From the NCBI RefSeq assembly GCF_003589595.1, contig NW_020654289.1, positions 3,627,964 to 3,691,963 on the forward strand: a stretch of 64,000 bases of DNA, written 5' to 3'. The DNA comes from Hyposmocoma kahamanoa (Eukaryota; Arthropoda; Insecta; Lepidoptera; Cosmopterigidae). The notes under the pieces were generated by a model, which saw nothing but the letters and a program-made list of their open reading frames with translations, searched no databases and was not told where the DNA came from. Below, piece after piece: positions 46,260 to 56,609 of the stretch (within the stretch, counting starts at the first letter, position 1; each line of letters begins with the position of its first letter). Position numbers and translations under genes: made by a program.

Positions 46260-46500
46260 GATTACACCGTGCTCGAGACGGACCGTGCTCTGGTCGTCTG
46301 TCGGCCTCGACACCGTCAAATATGTATATATGCTTATGTATGAACTTCGTGTTAGATCGGGCCGAGTCCGTGACACGGTCGAGGCTCGGTCGGGGCGCGG
46401 CGTTGAGTATTTACAACCCGGCCTGATCGCGACACGTCGTAATATGAATGCATTCGCCGGACACCCGGAGGTAGTCAGCGTTGGACTATTTATTAAATAT
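46260..46500. other. GC-rich segment with repeated gaccgtgctc / cggtcgaggc words
   Basis: 'accgtgctcgagacggaccgtgctctgg' and 'gtgacacggtcgaggctcggtcgg' stand out from the AT-rich surroundings. A 73-residue ORF spans it, unrecognised. It may be an end of a DNA transposon, but no partner end was found. Confidence 0.35.
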
Positions 46501-46784
46501 TTGTAGAGCGTGTCAAATTCTCGTTCGGATTCTCTTTTTATCCAGCCAAAATGTACACACCGTCTTCAATTTCTAGTTTCAATTTGTGTTTCCAATACGT
46601 CATCATCAAGAATTTTTGCAATATCTACCAACTCCAGTCAAAATTACGTTAATAATACAACTTTATCAGTGAAGAGAAAAATGGGCAATATCAAAAAAAA
46701 CCTGACCGGCACACGGTGGAAACGACACGGCATGGTGACATCCCGAACCCAGCACTGAGTAACATGAATCAGCCTGAAGTCGTG

Positions 46785-46866
46785 TGCCGGGTAATAAACG
46801 ACACGCTTGCCCATAACAGTTATAGCACCACACAGAGCTTTCAATCGCAAAAATCTGAGGGGCATT
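46785..46866 (-). repeat. Family S fragment
   Basis: 'gtcgtgtgccgggtaataaacgacacgc' to 'aaatctgaggggcatt'. Confidence 0.65.
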
Positions 46867-47129
46867 CACAGCAAAAATATGAAATCTAGGATGAGGTTTG
46901 AACATTACAAAATATATACCATGGCTAGGATAACATGTAACATGAGAGCCAGTGTTCCTCCGTGTCTCAATTAACGAAGTTACTGCAAAAAAGAGCGACA
47001 AAAAGGTTTATTGTATTACATTGTAAACAGAGAAAAAAAATCAATATAGAATAACTAAAGCAATATGCTAATAAAACAAACAAAATATCAATAAAAATGA
47101 AATAATAATATCAATGACAACAAACTAGA

Positions 47130-47151
47130 CACGCGCGCGCGCGTGTGTGTA
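47130..47151. repeat. Alternating purine-pyrimidine tract
   Basis: (CG)n followed by (TG)n. Sequences of this type can adopt Z-DNA under supercoiling; here it is only a simple repeat. Confidence 0.8.
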
Positions 47152-47202
47152 TTGGGTGCATGTCATGAGATTTTTGTAATGCAATTTGTTTCATTTTTTA
47201 TT

Positions 47203-47640
47203 AACTGACTTAAAAAAGGAGGAGTTTTCAGAGACAATTCGACTGTATGTTCTTTTTTTTGTATGTATGTTACGCGATAACTCCGGTATTTGTGAACCGA
47301 TTTTCATGTTCTTTTTTTGTTGGAAAGGGGGTACTTCCAATTGTCCCATTTAATTTTGAAGAAAATCATCCACCTCGAAGGGTGACTGTTCACGTATGAA
47401 GATTCATTTTTATAAATAGCGCCTAACATTAATTTAGGAGCAATTACTTTTATGGTTGATTTTGCTATTTCTCCAATTCAAGGCGTTTTTCTCTCAATAT
47501 GCTTTGAGTAGTGAGAACCGATGATTATTATCTCCAGTGTCAAGTCCTGTATAGTGGCGAACTAGGGGATATTTCAATAAAACTTAGCAAATAGACGTAA
47601 TTGCACGTACTTTTGAGGTCGGTTTTCTTAGTACTCTGTA
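47203..47640 (+). repeat. Family N full copy
   Basis: 'aactgacttaaaaaaggagg' to 'gaggtcggttttcttag' plus 'tactctgtactgagattat'. Confidence 0.88.
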
Positions 47641-47649
47641 CTGAGATTA

Positions 47650-48580
47650 TATAAAATTACTATACAGCAAATAACTTGGTCTATATTATTGATTCTCGGT
47701 TTATTACATTTCCCGTCTAACCATAAACCAAATTGACCGAAAACGTAGAGTTTATTTTTGAGTTCAATATGGCTATGAAATGCGTCTAGCGCAATTGAAC
47801 AATGCATAATAATGCTCGTCGATTTATTTATATATTGGCCGTTGCGGTTCGCAGTTTGCGGTCTGCAGCTTTGTTTAGATTAGCACCTTTAGAATAGCAT
47901 GTATTTTTTTACTTAAAGTCATTTATCAACCGTTCAAGCGGGTTGACGGCGGCGAAACGAAGAATGGAATTCCCTTCACGGTTCAACTGGTAAGAAGAAG
48001 GTATGAAGGAACACGATGATCTAGCAAAAATATTAGTAAATTATGTTTACATAGTATAAGGTACTTAGAGAAACTTAAGTTTAATATTTGTTTATGTTAG
48101 CAAGTTTATGGTATACGACGTAAAGCTTAGAAATATAACTTTAGAGGCTTTCTTGGTTATTCTGTAAATAAATAAATATTGACAACAACATACGTTGCTC
48201 TCATCCCAAAGTAAGTAAAAGATAAGGATAAAGATAAATTTATTTCAATATAACTTAATGTAATACATACATTACAAGTAAAACAAATGTAAATAAAGCT
48301 ATTACTGTATTAAAATAAGCATTAAGCAGGGAACCTAAATTATAATATTTGAACCTAATGTAGATGTAAAAATAGCGATGCCTAAACTAAGTAAATTTGT
48401 GTCAACAGATAAGTCGTTAATGACTACTTTTTACAGTTGCAGGTTTCTACCACGACAGACTTCTCATTTTATTTTGTAGTAAGAAACCTGTAATTAAACG
48501 AGTTTGCAAAGCGGTGATTGCGGTTCACATCCCGGTTATTGGAGTTTTTATTTACTTTTATGTACAAATTTATTTAACTA
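47650..48580. other. No gene; one possible LINE tail
   Basis: 'gataaggataaagataaattta' at 48226-48245 followed by 'tttcaatataacttaa' looks like the 3' end of a minus-strand LINE. Otherwise unassigned. Confidence 0.4.
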
Positions 48581-48582
48581 TC

Positions 48583-49040
48583 TATGTTATAATTATTAAT
48601 ACAAAGATCGAACACTCAGAAAAAATTCCTTCGATCCGGCCGGATTCGAACTGACGTCTTCTAGCTTACCGTGCCAGACGCTATACCAACTAAGCCACGG
48701 AACTAACCAGCGGACCTCACGAATTTTTCTATGTGCTTACATTGTATCTTTGTACTTGCTTTTTCAACGACTTTTTTTAGTCGTAGCGCCATCTATGAGA
48801 AATCTATGAAAGTTTAAGATCCAGTTAGATACCTTTATAGCTACCCGCCCTGACGAGAGAAGTCGCTATTGACTGTATTTTAAATTTTTATTGAATTGAT
48901 ATTCAATTATTTTTTGTGAAATTACTCCACTAGTTTTACAACGATCGAACACTCAGAAAAAATTCCTTCGATCCGGCCGGATTCGAACCGATGTCTTCTA
49001 GCATACCGTGTCAGACGATTTTTTATTGAATATCAATTCA
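48583..49040 (-). mobile_element. Tandem SINE-2 array, two tRNA-like heads
   Basis: Minus strand: partial head at 48945-49015 ('cggttcgaatccggccgg'), tail 'tgttcgatcgtt', body with 'gtggagtaatttcac', 'tagctataaaggtatc' and 'ttctcatagatggcgc', then complete head at 48640-48715 ('ttccgtggcttagttgg', 'agttcgaatccggcc') and tail 'tctttgtattaataattataac'. Confidence 0.85.
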
Positions 49041-49124
49041 ATAAAAATTTAAAATAAGCATCTATGGTTTAACTATTCGTTGTTGGTTAAAAAGTGTGTA
49101 TTTTTTCTTCAGTCATAGTTTAAA

Positions 49125-49322
49125 ATGGTTATCATGCTGATCTGCCACTCAGAGGCTCCGGGTTCGACTCCCGGGCTGGGTGAAACATTTGTATAAGCCA
49201 TACGTTTATTTTTCTCGTGAGTTTGGGTGTAATTTGTGGTTATCTCTGTTTGTATCCATGGCACTCGCGATACAGGGTTTCCCTAGCGCGGGGCTATGAG
49301 TGTGTGCGTTATTTATTTATTT
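49125..49322 (+). mobile_element. tRNA-derived SINE-1, copy 3
   Basis: Box A truncated ('ggttatcatgctgat'), box B 'gggttcgactcccggg', body as in copy 2, tail (ttat)n. Confidence 0.88.
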
Positions 49323-49767
49323 ATAAAACTTTTCTGTAATACTTAATTTCAATGACTTTTTGTAAAATTAATAGAAAAAATAGGATTATTATTTATTTTG
49401 TCATAAACTAAAAAAGTAAGTTTATTATCGAAGCTGCAATATCGGGTATTGTCACTACAGATACGTTAGCATGCGGACGGACAAGTATACTAAGGAGGGC
49501 TCCTTGTCATAAGTAACGTATTTGTATTTTAGTAATTTTCAAGATGTTGGCACTTAAAGTTTTATTGTCACCTAAAAAAAAATTAATTACTTTGATTTTG
49601 CTTAACAATAAAACGGAAACTAAATAAGGCCTGTATTAAAAAACCGCCTATAGGGGGCTACAGATCTAGTTTCGCTGATTCCATGTGTGTTTATAACTCA
49701 ATTTCGCCAAATATGTCGATTACGTCAGTTATGATAAGGAGGGCAGTATAGCACAACCATATATTTT

Positions 49768-50200
49768 GTAACCGACTTCAAAAAAGGAGGAGGTTCTCAA
49801 TTCGACTGTATGTTTTTTTTGTATGTATGTTACACGATTATTCCGATATTTGTGAACCGATTTTCATGATTCTTTTTTTGTTGGAAAGAGGGTACCTCCA
49901 TAGTGGTTCCATTTTATTTTGAAGAAAGTCATCCACCTCTAAGGGTTCAAGCATGAAGATTATTTTTTATAAATAGCGCCTAAATTTTATTATAAGCAGC
50001 AATTATTTTAATGGTTGATTTTGCTATTCTCCAATTAAAGGCGTTTTTCTCTCTCAATATACTTTGAGTAGTGAGAACCGATTTTTATTATCTCCTGTTT
50101 CAAGTCCTGTACAGTGGCGAACTAGAGGATATTTCAATAAAACTGGGCAATTAGACGTAATTCCACGTACTTTTGAGGTCGGTCTTTTTAGTAGTCTGTG
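49768..50200 (+). repeat. Family N full copy
   Basis: 'accgacttcaaaaaagg' to 'ttttgaggtcggtcttttt', followed by 'tagtctgtgctgattat'. Confidence 0.88.
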
Positions 50201-50239
50201 CTGATTATCTCTGTATAGATTATTTAATTTTTATAATAC

Positions 50240-50480
50240 CAAGTGACGGGACGAACAAGTCACGGGCCTGGTGGTAAGCGACACGCCCATTCATAACATT
50301 TGCAGTACCACTCAGAGCTTTGAACCGCAAAGATCGGAGGGGCACTGCCATTGCGCCCGTCACCCTGAGACGTAGGTTGACAAGTCATTCAAGCCGTAAT
50401 TTCACCAGCACCCATACTCTTCAGAACTGGAACACATTAATGCTCACATTCCTGCTTGGTGAACTCTTTTCGAACTGATA
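50240..50480 (-). repeat. Family S repeat
   Basis: 'agtgacgggacgaacaagtc' through 'ggcactgccattgcgcccg' to 'atgctcacattcctgcttgg'. The first 70 bp of the family are missing. It starts about 40 bp after the family N copy. Confidence 0.85.
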
Positions 50481-51100
50481 CAAAAACCTTACCTATGAAA
50501 AAAGATTTTAGGAGTTAGACTGACGTAGTAACTCCTTACTTTGGAGGGAACCCCATATAAAAACACTGTAATAATGACACTTTCACGTCATGGTACGCAT
50601 CGAGAACTGACCAAACCTCTATGAAGAACAAAAAAGAAAGTCTTCAGTCCTAGATAAAAGGAATTATCGAAAACCCCCCGCTAGTATCGTAATTCTCACT
50701 AATAAAGATCCGAGGCTTGAATATTTGAACAGAAATGTGGAAACCGAACGACGTCTAGTACAGTCAGTTACCAAAACTTATCGTACCATCTTATTGTTGT
50801 TATAGATTTGTTATTTAAGCGTATTTAGATGGGACAACACAATGCGAGCGTGTGGCTAATTTTTGTCGACGTAATGTCAGCTCTGCTACAATAGCAAATT
50901 CAATCTCTCCGTACAAGATATTTATAGAATAGCTATTTCAAATTGTCGTAGGTTGTTAGAAATAAATTTAGACTTCCACTTACAAATGTTTATTTGATAG
51001 CAGTGTGCCTACAGCTCCTTGCAGAAGTGTTCGTCCAGGTAAGTACCACCGCCTTACCTATTTGTGCCATCAAACAGAAATGTGAGCATTACAATGTATC

Positions 51101-51251
51101 TATCGGGTTCTTAGGTTTTCATGGGACCTTTACAGGTCCCATGGTCACGGTTGACGGATGGTGGATGGGACCTGTACAGGGCCCGAAACGTCGGTTTGTT
51201 TGTAAAAACAAATATACGCGATTTAAGTCCAGAAAAACAGTTTCATTTCCT
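51101..51251 (+). mobile_element. Family H copy in family S, 13-bp TSD
   Basis: Exact direct duplication attacaatgtatc at 51088-51100 and 51252-51264. Inside are a hairpin 'gggaccttt..aggtccc', the 'cccgaaacg' block and 'caaatatacgcgatttaag'. This copy and the one at 2221 set the ends of the family. Confidence 0.85.
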
Positions 51252-51275
51252 ATTACAATGTATCGTTTTTAAAGG

Positions 51276-51433
51276 GGAAGAGTGCTGGTAAATTTTATTT
51301 TTTCCAGACGATTACATAAGTTACCTGGTCTCAAACTAGGGGTTCCCTGTACTATAAGTACCAGAGCAACGGAATTCATTTCCAGCGTACACAGTGTAAA
51401 CCGTTAGGCCACCGAGGTCGTCTAATAAATTAT
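51276..51433 (-). mobile_element. tRNA-like SINE-4 inserted in family S
   Basis: Minus strand: 'gacctcggtggcctaacgg' (box A 'tggcctaacgg') and a box B region with degenerate 'gtttgagacc'. Flanked by a short duplication, taaatt(t)ta / taaattata. A sister copy lies at 63845-63915. Confidence 0.65.
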
Positions 51434-51833
51434 AGGCACATGGTACTTGTCAACTAACGTCTCAGAGTGACGGGCACGGTAGCAGCGCTCCTTAGATCCT
51501 TGCTATCTAAAGCTTGTGTGGCATTGCAACTGTCACGAATAGGCGTTACACTTAGTAGTACCAGGCCAGGCGCATGATTTTATGCTAATGAATATATATG
51601 CCCAGCACGTCCGTAGACACGTAGCAATGATGAGCGCGATAATCGCGCCTACGATGCAGTGCGTAGCGCTACGCCAGTATCTTGCCGTACGGAATATAAC
51701 TGCCTCTAACTACGAGTTTATAGTCACAGTGGTAAATAGCGATAGCGTAAAATAGTACACGAATTTGTATAGCAAATTGTACAACGCTAATAATCACAGG
51801 AAGAAGTAAAGACAAACTACATAATATTATTAT

Positions 51834-52502
51834 TAGTGTTGCAACGAACACTAAATTCGGCGTTTGGGCGAACAGTTGGAATATTCCGTAATATTCCAAC
51901 TATTCAAAAATTTTCGGTCAGTTTAACATCCATTCGAAAATTGGCACGATAAATACCACTTATGAAAAAAAACTGAAATAAATTATTTCAGTTTATAATT
52001 TTAATGTAACGAAGAAAGTTATAATCTCCAAAAACTTAACTTTTTATTTGCAAATAATAAATTTTTGGTTGATTACCTACTTTAAGATTAACCATCGAGT
52101 TTTAATTTTGTATGTTTTATTCCATTTTGATCTCTTAGAAAAATTATTTATTTGTAGTGTATTTGTTCTGATATTGTAGGTGAAGAAGCAAAAATAAAAG
52201 CGCGATGTGCAATGTGAAAAATATTATATTCACTCTCGCTTTGAAAAGGCCCAAGTTATACGTTCAGGAAACAAGTGTGTTATACAGAATCTGTAGAATA
52301 GACTTGCTTCCTCTACGCTGTCTAGTCTGTTCTAACTTATAATGTATATTCAGCATTAATAAAAATTTACACAATAATTTATTGTGTTTTTTCTTATTTC
52401 ATCCTCCTGTATTAGTTAGACGAAATTAGGCCGAGTAGTAATTCACTATCCAGCCGAATAAACCGAATACCGATCAGTAACCGAATATTCGTTGCAACAC
52501 TA
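51834..52502. mobile_element. hAT-like non-autonomous element, 669 bp
   Basis: Terminal inverted repeats: left TAGTGTTGCAACGAAC, right ...GTTGCAACACTA, exact for at least 15 bp (TAGTGTTGCAACGAA). The TAGTG start fits the hAT end consensus. A perfect 8-bp duplication is not seen (attattat / ttacccat), so it is probably old. Subterminal 'ggaatattcc'-like palindromes near 51879-51900 could be transposase binding sites. No transposase coding. Confidence 0.75.
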
Positions 52503-52589
52503 TTACCCATCCAATTGCAATAAAACTTTAGTGAGTTGTTGTGTTTACGTCTACAAAAGTTTCTAAAGTATTAGATCCCACAGTGGGCT

Positions 52590-52690
52590 CCTCGAAGAGT
52601 TTAAGGCCATAGTCCACCATGCTGGTCCAGTAAGGGTTGGGTGCTTCACATGTTTTCAGAGGCATTGCAATCCACAGATATAGTATATAC
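52590..52690 (+). repeat. Family U repeat
   Basis: 'ggccatagtccaccatgctgg', 'aagggttgggtgcttcacatg', 'tttcagaggcattgcaatcc'. Confidence 0.6.
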
Positions 52691-53131
52691 GTGTACGTGT
52701 AAAATAAGTAGAAACAAATAACATTAGCATACAAAGCACCTAATTAGCGAAATAAAAGAATAATTTGAAAGATAAAAATGACTTTCAAAACAAAGCTAAA
52801 CTGTTACACCATTTGTCTTAAATGAAATAAACCTTCTCTTGATGTACAGTCGATAACGGAAGTCAACGGAATGTTTTTATAATATTTTGTTTTGCATGTA
52901 AAAAAGTGAGAATTTTTTAAAAGTAGGGTATACGGAGAATGCAATTACGATTGATTGTGTCAGTTTAAACAGAGAACATTATGATTCCGTTACGTAACAG
53001 CAATACTACACAGGTAATTGCTTACTAACTTAGTTAATTTACTAACAGAGGTACAGATCGGGAGAGCGGTAGCCACGGTAAGGCAACAAACGTTGCTGCG
53101 GTATTCTCGTAAACTTCTTGTTACATTTCAA

Positions 53132-53626
53132 CATCGAGTATATAACCAGAAAAAGAGGCGAAATAAGGGTCATACATTCCTGGTAACCCATCAGTGGTAC
53201 ATCACTTATAAATATGAAATCTCATTTGCACTGAAATATACACAGCGAGCGCCAACAACTAACATGTATGTACGTCCCCGTATATCCCAAAAATATTCCG
53301 TATTTATTGCAATTAAGATAATATCTCTAACAGTGGCGTGCTGTTTAATTCGGTGATGTGGGGGAAAAACAGAAAAACGTCTAGTTATGAAACAAACGGA
53401 ATCAAATTTCATCGGTATTTAAATATGTAATTTTGCAATTTTCGTCCATTATAGTAAAGCTATAGTTATAGTGAAACAATCGATGACACTTATTGACGAC
53501 ACCCGTCAATTGTTTCGAATTCGGGCTAACCAATCAGAACGCAGTTGTCAAAGTAGTGATATGACTGAATAGTTTTCAGACATAATAAATGACACTTCGT
53601 CTCTATTTCTTTTTATATACTCGATG
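53132..53626 (+). mobile_element. MITE-B copy D (495 bp)
   Basis: TIRs CATCGAGTATATAACC and its inverse, each with a few changes. Target duplication catttcaa / catttgaa at 53124-53131 and 53627-53634 (one mismatch). It lies directly in front of the exon-like ORF. Confidence 0.9.
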
Positions 53627-53732
53627 CATTTGAATTATTGTTTTATGTTTGTGAGTATCCGGATAAATATTTCTTTCTTTCTTATTTTCTTTACCTTATA
53701 AAATACTACAAGTATAAATCTAGTGCTTCAGA

Positions 53733-53991
53733 TTGCCAAGGGATCTTTGTTAATAACGTGGTAAACGTAACTGTAGCTATGACGATGAAATGCGAGGTCC
53801 AGAAAATCTTAGACAGGGTCTTCAATTCGGGGGGTCTGTTTAGCGATTCTTGCGACCGAGTGTACCGCGTGGGTGCGATGACGTCACTGCTAACCTTCGT
53901 GCTCGCTAAATGTATTCAGGCTCACGGCTATTCCAAATTGAGACTGTACCATTTGCAGCACTTCAAATGTGAAATTACGGTCATTTGTTAA
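53733..53991 (+). CDS. Exon-like ORF of unknown function
   Basis: The frame is open from 53638 to a stop at 53989-53991. Its first ~30 codons are AT-rich and look intronic, with a pyrimidine tract at about 53667-53697 and a plausible 3' splice site, gcttcag, ending at 53732. The 86-codon part after it is richer in G/C than its neighbours and contains EVQKILDRVFNSG, LFSDSCDRVYRVG and MTSLLTFVLAKC. 'LFSD..(x)..RV......F..AK' is distantly reminiscent of a Bcl-2 family BH1 region, but the NWGR core is absent. It matches no transposon in the window. It may be a host exon, a decayed gene or chance; no function is assigned. Confidence 0.3.
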
Positions 53992-54222
53992 ACCGTTTTG
54001 TTAGATTTGTAACAAAACATAATGTGTTAGCACCTTTTTAGTATAAGGGGTGTTAGGACAAGTGTTTCTTGAATTTACTTATATATAATAGTAGGTAAAA
54101 CTGCATTAGATTTTGTGTTACGTGAGTTATTAGCAGATATTTAAATAGGGAGAAATTACCTAAATTTCTAGGATATACATAGAGTGAATTTTTTATAATA
54201 TTAACTTTTTTTTATAATATTA

Positions 54223-54363
54223 AGTGACAGGACTAACAAGTCGTATGGCTGATGGTAAGCTACACGCCCGTCCACAACAGTTGCAGTGCCACTCAGAGCT
54301 TTAAATCGCAAAGATCTGAGGGGCACTGCCACTGCGCCCGACACCCTGAGACATAAGTTGACT
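54223..54363 (-). repeat. Family S repeat, 3' half
   Basis: 'agtgacaggactaacaagtcg' to 'ctgagacataagttgac'. Truncated at the right. Confidence 0.85.
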
Positions 54364-54599
54364 TAGTTTAAGCAGCCGTTCCTTGTACTTACACTTGAAA
54401 GTACTTGTCGGGTTGTTGTTCTTTGGTTGTACCTTCATTGCATGTCCTAATTTTCTATTCTCAGAATGCGGGAAATTTAATGAGATCATTTATTGTACAA
54501 TAGTTAATGTTAATATACTTGTTATTTTCGCTAGATACAATCAGTTTTATTTATACAAAGATCTAATAAAAAAAAATAAAAAAAAAAAAATTTTTAAAA

Positions 54600-54800
54600 A
54601 AGAAAAATTCCTTTGATCCGGCTGGATTCGAACCGACATTTTCTAGTAAACCGTCCAGACGCTATTCGAACCAAGCCACGGAACGGACCAGAGGACCTCA
54701 CGAATTTTTCTATGTGCTTATTTGTCGGATCTTTGTATTCGGTTTTCAACGACTTTTTAGCCGTCATATATGAGAAATCACTACAGGTACCAGAAAAATA
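54600..54800 (-). mobile_element. SINE-2 copy, single head with truncated body
   Basis: Minus strand: 'ttccgtggcttggttcg' and 'cggttcgaatccagcc'. The body is shortened after 'ttctcatatatgac'. Preceded on the plus strand by an A-rich tract at 54568-54605. Confidence 0.8.
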
Positions 54801-54885
54801 ATTGAGTATCAATTCAATACAAATTCAGTTTTATTGTTGAGCAAAATCAGAGTAATTCATGAAAAGGTAGAAACTTATGCACCTA

Positions 54886-55322
54886 CCACTACTACGTACA
54901 GCAAGGTGATGTCTGCACACACGCAAATGTGTGCGTGAAGTGTTAACGTGCACAGTGACTTCGTAAAAACAAATAAATGTGTTGTGTATATATAAATAGT
55001 ATAATCATTATGTATACTAATGGTTTTATTTATTAAATACCAAAACAACAGTAAATTATACCTGTTAAGGTAAATAAAGTCAAATTAGATCATGGACTTA
55101 ACATAATGAGTGAATAAAAGTACTATAAATTATTTTTTTAAATAAAATAATAATCTCTTAATAATCTATTATGAAATCACATTATATTGAAAATTCGGAA
55201 TTTAACATCAAAATCGTCCTTAGCGAACGGCTCCCTAAGAGCCTTGTTGCCGTTCCGTCAATACGCGGTGTGCGGTGCGGTATCTAAAGCTAGTGAGAGT
55301 GACCTTTCTCGTTATTTTTTTA
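54886..55322 (+). repeat. Family P dispersed repeat, copy 2
   Basis: Both ends match 32825-33655: 'ctactacgtacagcaagg', 'cgcaaatgtgtgcgtgaagtg' and 'gcggtgtgcggtgcggtat'. The middle is shorter. Confidence 0.75.
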
Positions 55323-55701
55323 TTCTAGGCACCATTGTCTTGAAAGTTACCAAATTGCAAATGCTTTAGTTGTGACAACAAGGGCTGTATAGACATCATA
55401 TAAAATTTGACGACTTCAGTATTCAAGTGGATTGCACACCGATTTTCACGGTGTTACCATCATGAGATCTGACTTTCCTATGATCTCTCGGGTCTGGGTG
55501 TTTGTGGTACCTTCGTTTTCCGATTTCCATAACACAAGTGTTTTAGTTACTTTGGGGCCAGAGCAACGTATCCGATGTTCTCTAGTATTTATTTATTTAT
55601 ATTTATTGCATGATCGAACAATGATATTTGGGTAAATATTTTTACATTAATTCGGAAATAAATGCATAAATGCCATTTTTGTGTACACATGTGACGATGT
55701 A

Positions 55702-56168
55702 ACTTCCTTACATCGTCATCTCACCGTTTTATCGCCTTTTCTCCGGTTCCTGGCCACTCGTTTTTAAATTTCGAATCGTTCTTTAATAATTCCTTTGCCT
55801 CGTTATTCTGATTTTGTTTCGTTCCACCGCCACTCCCTGCTCGAACGCGGCAGCGTACAGTGCTGTTATAATTTCAATTGGATCTAATTTTGATTCCTTT
55901 ACCAGATTTGTAATAGCTACTACTAATCGTGTGCCAATTTTAATACCAATCTGTAATTCAGCATAACTCTGCCCTTTTAGGGTAAGTGCCTATTTTCTAT
56001 TCATCCATAAGTGTATCCGTATATAATTAAGTTAGGGAGTGTTTTGCAGTATTGTACTTGTTTTTATGTACTTTTTTGTTACAGCCTCTTTTTCCTCTTT
56101 ACCATCAACTTGAAATAAATTTTTGTGGACCTGAAGTTTTCTTATTTTATTGCCGTGAACCTGGACGT
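55702..56168 (-). repeat. Family Q dispersed repeat, copy 2
   Basis: Inverse of 30820-31310: 'ccttacatcgtcatctcacc', 'cctggccactcgtttttaaat', 'ccactccctgctcgaacg', 'gcccttttagggtaagtgcc' and 'tgccgtgaacctgg'. Confidence 0.78.
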
Positions 56169-56213
56169 AAAAGTTACATTCTATTAGCTACAACAGAAAC
56201 GTTGGCCTTTCAA

Positions 56214-56405
56214 TGGTAAATACGTTCCCAACGATACATATGTAGTTGAAACTTTAGCGCGATAGCAATGTTACAAAACGTGTCAATTCGACATTGTTTT
56301 ATATTTGGTTTTTCCTGTGACATAAAGTTGTAACCTTGTCTTGTCAAAGGTAAATACGTTTCCCCAACGATACATATGTAATATTAGCGCGATTGCAAAT
56401 GTAAT
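56214..56405. repeat. Direct tandem repeat targeted by the large LINE
   Basis: Unit 1 starts 56214 and unit 2 at 56349; both read 'ggtaaatacgtt..ccaacgatacatatgta' and '..tagcgcgat.gcaa'. Unit 2 breaks off at about 56405, where the LINE tail begins. The continuation ('aaatgtgtca..ttgacag..gttttatatttgg', matching unit 1 at 56274-56310) is found beyond the LINE at about 60758-60800. Confidence 0.75.
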
Positions 56406-56609
56406 AGAAATAGAAATAGAAACTTTTATTTGCCAGAATACAGTAATTATACAGATCTAAAATAAAAAGAGGTACAATGTATTCAACCTGCAAACAGGTG
56501 TACAAATATTAATCGAATTACATATTTTGAGCTCTTAAATTAATTGCACTTCAAATCAATATAAATTAATGTTTGTAAATTCTAAATATTCCTTATTACT
56601 ATAAAAGCA

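Larger units (their letters stand above)
50990..51585 (+). repeat. Family S copy interrupted by two insertions
   Basis: Family S parts: 50998-51100, 51265-51275 and 51434-51580. Insertion 1 is the family H element at 51101-51251 with 13-bp duplication. Insertion 2, about 51276-51433, is a minus-strand tRNA-like SINE. Removing both rejoins the family S landmarks in order: 'gagcattacaatg', 'agagtgctggtaaatt', 'ataggcacatgg'. Confidence 0.8.

Noticed and set aside
46510..46758. 82-residue protein
   Set aside because: Ser/Asn-rich, no recognised motif, and overlaps other repeats; likely chance.
51110..51260. Hammerhead ribozyme in family H
   Set aside because: 'gaaac' and a stem are present, but the conserved CUGAUGA segment is not seen, so it is left as a question.
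30820..56168. One segmental duplication spanning families P and Q
   Set aside because: P has the same and Q the opposite orientation at the two places, and spacing differs.
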